A stretch of 5,490 nucleotides of DNA, taken from NCBI GenBank assembly GCA_030637245.1, contig DAOVVI010000160.1, forward strand, positions 1 to 5,490. The letters run 5' to 3'. A program made the translations under genes and the position numbers. Position 1 is the first letter of the stretch, and every line of letters starts with the position of its first letter. This stretch comes from Cyclobacteriaceae bacterium (GTDB taxonomy: Bacteria; Bacteroidota; Bacteroidia; Cytophagales; Cyclobacteriaceae). Shown here piece by piece: positions 1-5,490 of this stretch. Under the pieces are notes generated by a model, which saw nothing but the letters and a program-made list of their open reading frames with translations, did not search any database and was not told the DNA's origin.

Positions 1-239
1 AAGATTCAACGGGAAGATTACTCTCAAGAGAACTGAAAAACATCCAGCTTTTCAATGCTAAAACCGGCGTTCCATATGGGAAAGGTTTGGGAGGAATCTA
101 TGATATTGAAAAGACATTTCTTGAGGAATATAGCTTTGAGAATAAAGGAAAATATAAATTGAGAATAGATCAATTCATGAGGCAGGATAGTTTGCCTGAA
201 ATCCTGTCGGTAGGGCTTCGGATTGAATATGCTGAGTAA
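1..239 (+). CDS. gldH: Gliding motility lipoprotein GldH, C-terminal part (5' end outside window)
   Basis: This is the last 78 codons of a gene entering from the left edge; the frame starts at base 3 and ends at TAA 237-239. The translation has the GldH C-terminal pattern: a glycine-rich stretch (YGKGLGGIYD), then an aromatic/acidic segment, then GKYKLRIDQFMRQDSLPEI and the closing VGLRIEYAE. GldH is an outer-membrane-directed lipoprotein of Bacteroidota. It was found through gliding motility in Flavobacterium but also occurs in non-gliding members. Full-length family members are roughly 150-170 residues, so about half is present; the lipoprotein signal and cysteine would lie outside the window. 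The gene converges on the helicase gene, with a fold-back element between them. Its stop codon coincides with the left direct TAA copy of that element, so the reading frame appears undamaged. The assignment rests on recognised sequence pattern, not on a search. Confidence 0.85.
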   Translation, partial: DSTGRLLSRELKNIQLFNAKTGVPYGKGLGGIYDIEKTFLEEYSFENKGKYKLRIDQFMRQDSLPEILSVGLRIEYAE

Positions 240-260
240 GGAACAATGACGAAATAACTT
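240..260 (+). repeat. Left terminal inverted repeat of the fold-back element
   Basis: This is a 21-base arm beginning GGAACAATG, directly after the gldH stop codon. It matches the reverse complement of 377-397 at 19 of 21 positions; the differences are at arm positions 10 and 19. The outermost nine bases are identical in both arms. Confidence 0.75.
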
Positions 261-298
261 ACCCAGTCAGCCTTATTCTTTTTGCCTCTGATTGCGTT

Positions 299-337
299 AA
301 AAAATCATTGCGTAATGCTACTATGCGCAGATTTTTT
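299..337. terminator. Bidirectional intrinsic-terminator-like hairpin in the element core
   Basis: The core reads as an A-run plus TC (299-306), a TGCG arm (309-312), a 13-base loop, a CGCA arm (326-329) and GA plus a T-run (330-337). The AAAAAATC and GATTTTTT blocks are complementary, with a two-base bulge (AT, 307-308) between them and the TGCG stem. The hairpin therefore has a T-run on its 3' side when read from either strand. This fits termination of both gldH from the left and the helicase transcript from the right. The GC part of the stem is short, so its strength is uncertain, but pairing of the outer arms would extend it greatly. Confidence 0.5.
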
Positions 338-376
338 GCCTAGTCAGGAGCAAAAATAATTAAGGCTTTTGTGCAC

Positions 377-397
377 AACTTATTTCGACATTGTTCC
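377..397 (-). repeat. Right terminal inverted repeat of the fold-back element
   Basis: This is the partner of the arm at 240-260 and ends CATTGTTCC. It is followed at once by TAA (398-400), which repeats the TAA at 237-239 and may be a 3-base target duplication. The helicase stop codon begins only ten bases further on. Confidence 0.75.
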
Positions 398-409
398 TAA
401 GCAAAGAAT

Positions 410-3400
410 CTATTCCTGAGAAAGGGAAAATCTTAACAGATTTTCTTTGATCGCTTCTTTATCATGCCAATATTCCCGGCTGAATACTCCTAAAAATTTC
501 CAATTCTTAGCTGAAAGGGTAAATGGCGTATAAATATGCGTATCTTTAATAGAAATGCTCTGATGATATATATCATCATCTGTCAGGATCAATCCTAAAT
601 AATGTTCTCCCGACTTCACGGTAAGGTCGGCAAATGGCATTTCCTCTTTCATTTCAAAATCAAATTCTTTCTCAAACTCCAGGTTTTCAATTTTATTCTT
701 TAAATACCAATCAATCCGATGGGAATTACTCTTCTTTAAAGCAGGTACAAATCCTCCTTTTGAAACTTCCAAAGCGAATTGCAGATATTTTTTAAGGAGT
801 TTGGGCCCTTCATTTTTTGTTTCATCTACTTTCAACTGTTGTGGTAAAATGCTGGTTACGATAATGATTTTTTCCTTAGCCCTGGTTATGGCTACGTTAA
901 GTCGATTTTCTCCTTTTTGCACATTCAGGCTTCCAAAATGATGATTCATCTGCCCACTTTCATCAGGAGCATAGCCAACTGAAAAAATAATTATGTCCCG
1001 TTCATCTCCCTGGACATTTTCAATATTTTTGACAAAAAGATTCTCCGGAATAAAAAATCCTTTTTCTACGGCCCTGGTTTCAAGCTTATCCATAATATGG
1101 TCTTGTTGCCTGGCATTGAATGAGACCACCCCAATTCCTTTTTTCGCCTGGTTTTGAATTAAATTTTCAATTATGTCAACAACTTTATCAGCTTCTTCTT
1201 CATTAATTTGATTTGACCATTTGCCTTTAATCTTAACATATTCAATTGCCGGCTTCCCTTCATTCAGGATTTTTTTATCCGGCAATAGTGTTAAATTCCC
1301 ATTGTAAAAATGCTGATTTGAAAAATCAATCAAGTCCAGAGATTGACTTCTATAATGTCCCCTCAATTGAACTTGCATCAAATACCGGCTGGCCAATTCC
1401 AGAAGTGAATCAATCTCAAGAGATGGATCCGTATTTTCTTCGTGTTCTTCCTCCCATCTTACCTTATATAAATCATATGGGCTTAACTGCATTTTATCTC
1501 CTGTGATCACAATCTGCTTACCCCTATACATGGCAGGAATACCCTGCTCTGAAAAACATTGCGAGGCTTCATCAAAAATGACCATATCAAATAATTTTTC
1601 CATTGGGAAAATGGCTGAAGCTGCCTCAGGGCTGGCCATCCAACATGGAAGAAGGTCAAAAACTTCATTTTCAAAATGTTGAATCAACTTTCTGACTGGC
1701 CAGATTTGCCTTTTTTTTGTGACCTGATGAGCTAGGTCACGATATGAGATCATATTGTTTAACCTATTAAATTCAACATTTTCATAGGTGCGTTCCCGCA
1801 ACTTGAGCAACGTGATATCTTTACTTATTTTCAACTTTTCCTTCACTGCATTCTGAAGGTCCAACTGCATTCTTTCAAATTTCAGGGAATTTATAGACCG
1901 AAGAATTGGAAACTTTATCTCTATGTGGTCGATCCATGCTAATCTCAGGCTATTATGAAATACTTCGAGAATTTCTTCTTCCGAGGTATAATCCTTTAAA
2001 TCAATTAACTTATCTATTACTACTCTTTCCGATTCGTTAAGTTTATTTTTGAGATTATCAAAATCACAAAGCGCATCAAAATCATCGCTGAGCGTAGAAA
2101 TCATTTTTTCATTTAGTCTTGAATCTGCCAGGATCATTTCAATTCGTGCATCTCTGAAATAAACCTTCCATTGCTCCATCCTGGATGGGATATCAATGAT
2201 TATCACATATAATTGATTAACTTTTTCCGTAAACTGCTCCCTGGTTAAACTGGTAGTATTAAAATATTCTTTGAAATTTCGATAGCTATCAAAAATCAGA
2301 TAGGAGGTGACAGCATCTTTTTCTCCTTCAAACCATTTATTAAAAACATCGTTAAGATAAAAATCAGGCACATCAGCCAGCCATTTGGTTGACTTCAATT
2401 TGGTAATATTATGTTCGAGGTTCAACCTGTAGTCCACCATTTTTTCCAGGGTTCTGTAATCTTTCCCTTTTCTTCGCAAATTATTTGATGTAAGTACTTT
2501 GTTAATCTTTGCCTTCTCTTTTGAAAATAAATGCCACTTAATATTTGCGAAAATATTTTTTCTGGATTGCATTTTCCTTTGTAATGTCCCCTGAAAAGCA
2601 CCAAGATCTTTAATTTCCAAGCTAATTTCAGGTCCGGGATCCTCAAAACATCCCATCAATGTTCTCCTCATTCTAGAAAGCCAAAGCAGATCAGGAAAAC
2701 TATCGGAGGTTATATCTCTTGACCTTACTATATGTTGAAACATAATAAAAGTGCTGTCATCTTTTAAATGTCGCAGCATTTCCTTTAAATTTTCCCGGCC
2801 ATCATAAACTTTCTCAGCTACTTTAAGTTCCATCCCGGAGCCAAGAAGATTTTCTACTTTTTTTGAAATCTCTTCCTGGTAAAGTGGGATCTCACTTAAA
2901 ATTGCCTTCATTTTATTGAGATCCTCAATACCATATCCGGAAAATCTTTTTCTGTTCCTCCACGTGTATCCTTCCTTATTAAACTTTTTATGGTAAGCAA
3001 AATAGGTCTTCAGCTTACTTTCAAAAGGAATTATCTCTTCATATGGGAAATTTCGATATTCCTGCTTAATATTTATTATCGGGGCTTTTCTGTCACAATT
3101 CAGGTATAATTCCTTTACTGAGACGCCTGCTTCACTTTCATCAAATAAGACCTCTTTAAATTCTTCAAATTCTTCAGTTATCTGATCGATCTTTCTACTC
3201 GATTGTAAAAATTTTCGCTCCAGTAGAATGGCGTCCAGGCTGCCATTTTTCATTCGGTAATCATATAACCGTTCTATCTGCGTATTGATCTGGTTAAAAA
3301 TCGTTTTTCTGTCATTTTTGAAATCGTGAACAAGAGCTGTGAAATCTGAAATGGAGTCGGTCGCCAATCGTTCATGGACAACATCAAGCGCCGCCCGCTT

Positions 3401-4453
3401 TTGGCAAACTAATAACACCCTTTTTCCCCTGGCTGTAAAATCACTGATCAAATTGCAAATTAGCTGCGATTTACCTGTACCAGGGGGTCCCTGAACAACA
3501 AGCGAGTTTCCTTTTTTCACTGCCTTTAAAGCATTTTCCTGGTGTGCATCAAGTTTAAATGGCGTAAAAGTATCTTCCTCCTTTACCTTATTTAAAAAAT
3601 GATAATAATCCGCACTATGTTTATCTGCATCAATATGTTCTTCAACGGATCTGGAGGTAAAAAACTGTTCGATGTCTTCATATCTATCTTCCTCCAGCAG
3701 ATGCTGATAATCAGGCACAAGATATGATCCTGCCTGGGGAAAAATACCCAATACTGCCTCCGGGTATAATTTTATGACGCCATTTTGTTTCTTTTTATCA
3801 AACTCAATCCTTTTATATTTTTTAAAAGGTTTTAATTCATCAATAAAGGTTTCCTGGTTGAAATTGAGTTCGACAGGACTTTCCTTTAGTATTTTATATA
3901 TATTGGTTCGAAAAACTGTACTATCTTTTTCTAGTTCGTCCAGTGTTTGTTCTATAAATTCTTCCGGTAGTTTGATCTCATTGTAATATGAATATGCTAG
4001 TAAAAATGATTTATTAAATGTAATGCTTACATCTTTTCTTAAACTCAGATTCCATTCATTTTCTTCCTGATTAAGATTTACCGGGAAAAACAGAAGCGGA
4101 CACCGGACCATTGTACCGTCAGAGAACTTCCCTTTAATAAACGGCCAACCAACATACAGGTCCTTGGATCCCCGCTCATCAAAAATATATTTTTCTGCCC
4201 TGGAAAGCCGCTTTAGCCTTCTGCTCATTAAATTGTTTGCTTCATCTCTGCTATCTGCAAGGCTGCATATACTAATCCTGGGTTTTTTTCCAATTAGACT
4301 GATTATAATTTCAAACGAGGATTTTTTAGTCAAAAAATTAAATTCATGAAGATCAATGAATCGGTCAGATATCAAACGCAGCAACAATAAAGATTTATTA
4401 TTTGCTGTAAGATTGGTCAGTCGCCTAAGATATGATTGAAGAATATGCTTCAT
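410..4453 (-). CDS. DUF4011 / superfamily 1 helicase with degenerate Vsr-like C-terminal domain
   Basis: This is a 1347-residue cytoplasmic protein, predicted to be an ATP-driven DNA or RNA helicase/translocase. Residues 1 to about 290 form a DUF4011-type N-terminal domain with its signature at 99-127 (LYVGWPF, GKF, DGT, RCPLLFFPV). A Q-motif-like LDAHQENAL lies at 301-309, Walker A GPPGTGKS at 322-329 and motif Ia around 345-357. About 570 mostly helical, charged residues follow before PCWMASPE (936-943). Then come motif II DEASQ (961-965), motif III GDKMQLSP (985-992), motif IV RGHYRS (1031-1036), motif V VQGDE (1147-1151) and motif VI NVAITRAK (1186-1193). All key helicase residues are present. 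Residues about 1250-1340 resemble a Vsr/MTES_1575-type nuclease fold: ADL at D1276, YH at 1296-1297, NW at 1317-1318 and VFSREYW at 1323-1329. However, the usual acidic residue before the DG pair is L1290. The ATG is preceded directly by an in-frame TGA, so the start is firm; the stop is TAG. The gene follows the HHH gene by 13 bases and is probably co-transcribed. Helicase identity is very likely; biological role (repair or phage defence) is open. Confidence 0.92.
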   Translation of the reverse strand: MKHILQSYLRRLTNLTANNKSLLLLRLISDRFIDLHEFNFLTKKSSFEIIISLIGKKPRISICSLADSRDEANNLMSRRLKRLSRAEKYIFDERGSKDLYVGWPFIKGKFSDGTMVRCPLLFFPVNLNQEENEWNLSLRKDVSITFNKSFLLAYSYYNEIKLPEEFIEQTLDELEKDSTVFRTNIYKILKESPVELNFNQETFIDELKPFKKYKRIEFDKKKQNGVIKLYPEAVLGIFPQAGSYLVPDYQHLLEEDRYEDIEQFFTSRSVEEHIDADKHSADYYHFLNKVKEEDTFTPFKLDAHQENALKAVKKGNSLVVQGPPGTGKSQLICNLISDFTARGKRVLLVCQKRAALDVVHERLATDSISDFTALVHDFKNDRKTIFNQINTQIERLYDYRMKNGSLDAILLERKFLQSSRKIDQITEEFEEFKEVLFDESEAGVSVKELYLNCDRKAPIINIKQEYRNFPYEEIIPFESKLKTYFAYHKKFNKEGYTWRNRKRFSGYGIEDLNKMKAILSEIPLYQEEISKKVENLLGSGMELKVAEKVYDGRENLKEMLRHLKDDSTFIMFQHIVRSRDITSDSFPDLLWLSRMRRTLMGCFEDPGPEISLEIKDLGAFQGTLQRKMQSRKNIFANIKWHLFSKEKAKINKVLTSNNLRRKGKDYRTLEKMVDYRLNLEHNITKLKSTKWLADVPDFYLNDVFNKWFEGEKDAVTSYLIFDSYRNFKEYFNTTSLTREQFTEKVNQLYVIIIDIPSRMEQWKVYFRDARIEMILADSRLNEKMISTLSDDFDALCDFDNLKNKLNESERVVIDKLIDLKDYTSEEEILEVFHNSLRLAWIDHIEIKFPILRSINSLKFERMQLDLQNAVKEKLKISKDITLLKLRERTYENVEFNRLNNMISYRDLAHQVTKKRQIWPVRKLIQHFENEVFDLLPCWMASPEAASAIFPMEKLFDMVIFDEASQCFSEQGIPAMYRGKQIVITGDKMQLSPYDLYKVRWEEEHEENTDPSLEIDSLLELASRYLMQVQLRGHYRSQSLDLIDFSNQHFYNGNLTLLPDKKILNEGKPAIEYVKIKGKWSNQINEEEADKVVDIIENLIQNQAKKGIGVVSFNARQQDHIMDKLETRAVEKGFFIPENLFVKNIENVQGDERDIIIFSVGYAPDESGQMNHHFGSLNVQKGENRLNVAITRAKEKIIIVTSILPQQLKVDETKNEGPKLLKKYLQFALEVSKGGFVPALKKSNSHRIDWYLKNKIENLEFEKEFDFEMKEEMPFADLTVKSGEHYLGLILTDDDIYHQSISIKDTHIYTPFTLSAKNWKFLGVFSREYWHDKEAIKENLLRFSLSQE

Positions 4454-4466
4454 TCAACTGATATGA

Positions 4467-5321
4467 TTATTGGAAGTCAAGGTATAAAATCAATTTTTCA
4501 AATTTACTTTTATCAATAGATATAAAATTAGCAAGTACTTTTTCTGATTCAATTGTAGAATTTATTTCTCTAAATCTTAGGATATCCTCTGCTAACTTGT
4601 CAGATATGTAAGGATGATTTCGAAGCGCCTCCAAACTATCACGATTTATTTTTAATAAACGGGGCTTGAATCCTGAACTTATAAAAGTAGCAGATTTTAA
4701 ATTTCCCAAGGCAGTATCCGGTAATCCATAGACTTCTCCCAATTGATTCTTGCTAACAAATCCACCAAGTACATCCCTGTACTTAACTATTCGAGCTGCT
4801 AAAACATTCCCAATCATATCTACTTTTTTCAATTGGTCAGCACTAGCGTAGTTGAGATCAAATTTTTGCTCGGGCTTTTTACCCAGGTCTCTAAAAGCAC
4901 TATCAGGTAAGTTTATAAAAGTATAAATACCATCCATCAATTGATCCGTAACTCCATAGATTTTTCGTACATCCCTTTTTATATAAAACCGTCCTCCTTT
5001 CGATCGATAGTTAATCAATCTTTCTGCAACATTTTTTGAAAATCCAAGAAGTATGAGACTATCCACCGAAATCGAATTGGGATCAAATAAAAAAAGTGTA
5101 CGATGCTCATCAGATAATTCTCTATTCTCCAATATGGTAACTAAACTGTCTAGTTGCTTTACATCAGAGGGGTCAACTGTTCTGTTTTGATGTATGATAA
5201 TCTCAGGAAAAAATAAAAGTACTAAGGCTATCACAGATGCGATCAGTAAGCTGAAAAAGCCTCTGGCTTCATTGTGGGATAATTTTAGTACATTTTTAAT
5301 TAATTGATAAATCTTATCCAA
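4467..5321 (-). CDS. ComEA-like membrane-anchored protein with three helix-hairpin-helix repeats
   Basis: This is a 284-residue protein, probably a DNA-binding protein anchored in the inner membrane. Residues 1-20 are short and basic (the SHNEARG stretch before the membrane segment is typical of this Bacteroidota group). About 21-43 is one hydrophobic segment, and the rest should face the periplasm by the positive-inside rule. Three repeats of about 60 residues follow: 76-137 (hairpin GFSKNVAERLINYR), 154-214 (FDLNYASADQL, then IGNVLAARIVKYR) and 222-281 (LKINRDSLEAL, then ISDKLAEDILRFR). The first two end in YGV/YGL segments. The LN-x-A start and G-x-x-x-A-x-x-I-x-x-(Y/F)R core match ComEA/HHH_3 families, which bind DNA backbone without sequence preference. 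Repeat 3 has lost the hairpin glycines and may bind weakly. The start is TTG at 5319-5321, because an in-frame TAG lies two codons upstream and no ATG occurs before residue 129. It is probably the first gene of an operon with the helicase. A role in competence is inference only; many such proteins have no known function. Confidence 0.85.
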   Translation of the reverse strand: MDKIYQLIKNVLKLSHNEARGFFSLLIASVIALVLLFFPEIIIHQNRTVDPSDVKQLDSLVTILENRELSDEHRTLFLFDPNSISVDSLILLGFSKNVAERLINYRSKGGRFYIKRDVRKIYGVTDQLMDGIYTFINLPDSAFRDLGKKPEQKFDLNYASADQLKKVDMIGNVLAARIVKYRDVLGGFVSKNQLGEVYGLPDTALGNLKSATFISSGFKPRLLKINRDSLEALRNHPYISDKLAEDILRFREINSTIESEKVLANFISIDKSKFEKLILYLDFQ

Positions 5322-5387
5322 TCGCTATGGTGATAAATTGATGTGTGGTTTTTTTGATCTATGGAAAGCAAAATCTTTACAATAATT

Positions 5388-5395
5388 CAAAAGTA
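5388..5395 (-). promoter_or_regulatory. Candidate Bacteroidota -7 box (TACTTTTG) for the two-gene operon
   Basis: Read on the minus strand, 5395-5388 is TACTTTTG, an exact fit to the TAnnTTTG -7 consensus of the primary sigma factor in Bacteroidota. A T-rich stretch lies at a suitable distance upstream, but no clean TTTG -33 box is visible. The box is about 66 bases before the TTG start, which would give a leader of roughly 60 bases. In AT-rich DNA such an octamer can occur by chance, so this is tentative. Confidence 0.4.
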
Positions 5396-5437
5396 ATATG
5401 GCATAAAAATACTAATAAAGTGAAGAGACATAATAAT

Positions 5438-5468
5438 AAAGGCATGTCTTGATAGATATGCCCTTTTT
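5438..5468. terminator. Hairpin terminator upstream of the operon
   Basis: The arms 5441-5449 (GGCATGTCT) and 5454-5462 (AGATATGCC) pair over nine positions, with one G-U pair and a four-base TGAT loop. On the plus strand it is followed by CTTTTTATTT; on the minus strand it is followed by TTTATTATTAT, so it could work in both directions. No plus-strand gene ends here, so it most likely closes a minus-strand gene beyond the right edge and insulates it from the HHH-helicase operon. Confidence 0.6.
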
Positions 5469-5490
5469 ATTTAAATGATATGATAAAATT

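Larger units (their letters stand above)
240..397. mobile_element. MITE-like fold-back element, 158 bases, no coding capacity
   Basis: Reverse-complementing the right half and laying it on the left half gives similarity over most of the length, with small gaps. The outer 21 bases match at 19 positions. AGCCTTA, a TTTTTGC block, CTGA and AAAAAATC recur in the same order in both arms. The extreme ends are GGAACAATG and CATTGTTCC, and each is bordered by TAA (237-239 and 398-400). Terminal inverted repeats, a short target duplication, small size and no open frame are the marks of a miniature inverted-repeat element. A 3-base TAA duplication would suit some IS5-group transposases, but no parent transposase is present in the window, so that link is inference. 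The alternative is a native long hairpin acting only as a terminator between convergent genes, with the TAA match due to chance. A copy elsewhere in the genome would decide this. Confidence 0.55.

Noticed and set aside
240..397. Integron attC site or CRISPR-like repeat as explanation of the palindrome
   Set aside because: The outer arms lack the RYYYAAC/GTTRRRY attC core pairs, there is no integrase or cassette, and the structure is one palindrome rather than regularly spaced direct repeats.
1246..1506. Plus-strand open frame of 86 codons
   Set aside because: It lies wholly inside the helicase gene on the opposite strand, over its conserved motif II-IV region, and its translation has no recognisable protein pattern.
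2422..2646. Second minus-strand frame of 74 codons inside the helicase gene
   Set aside because: It overlaps the continuous helicase frame in another phase, shows no domain, and the helicase frame reads through it without interruption, so it is no sign of a frameshift.
3774..4349. Plus-strand open frames at 3774-3986 and 4164-4349
   Set aside because: They lie opposite the DUF4011 domain, are rich in Ser and Leu as expected from reading antisense to AT-rich coding DNA, and match no known family.
5341..5385. Small plus-strand frame of 14 codons starting ATGTGTGGT upstream of the 5438-5468 hairpin
   Set aside because: It is too short, has no ribosome binding site or recognisable peptide, and ends well before the hairpin. 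Nothing supports translation.

Overview
The window looks like AT-rich chromosomal DNA of a member of the Bacteroidota. Evidence for this is the tail of a gliding-motility lipoprotein gene (gldH), a ComEA-like helix-hairpin-helix membrane protein of a type common in this phylum, the lack of clear Shine-Dalgarno sequences at both visible starts, and a TAnnTTTG-type -7 promoter box upstream of the minus-strand genes. The exact family cannot be decided from this much sequence.

Layout, left to right. Positions 1-239 hold the 3' end of gldH on the plus strand. Positions 240-397 are a 158-base imperfect fold-back element: two arms similar along most of their length, with outer 21-base inverted repeats matching at 19 positions. 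It is bracketed by direct TAA copies, one of which is the gldH stop codon. It resembles a MITE-like non-autonomous insertion, and its core has the shape of a bidirectional intrinsic terminator between two convergent genes. Positions 410-4453 (minus) encode a 1347-residue DUF4011 / superfamily 1 helicase with intact helicase motifs and a C-terminal tail that looks like a degraded Vsr/MTES_1575-type nuclease domain. Positions 4467-5321 (minus) encode a 284-residue membrane-anchored protein with three helix-hairpin-helix repeats, apparently starting at TTG. Positions 5322-5490 are non-coding and hold a candidate promoter and a hairpin terminator.

The two minus-strand genes are 13 bases apart and probably form one transcript: the HHH protein first, the helicase second. 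The HHH protein is expected to hold its DNA-binding repeats outside the inner membrane, as ComEA does, while the helicase is cytoplasmic. A joint role in DNA uptake, DNA processing or defence against foreign DNA is possible, but only proximity supports it. DUF4011-helicase-Vsr proteins are known as candidate phage-defence proteins. This copy appears to have lost at least one nuclease active-site residue, so it may act as a helicase/translocase only.
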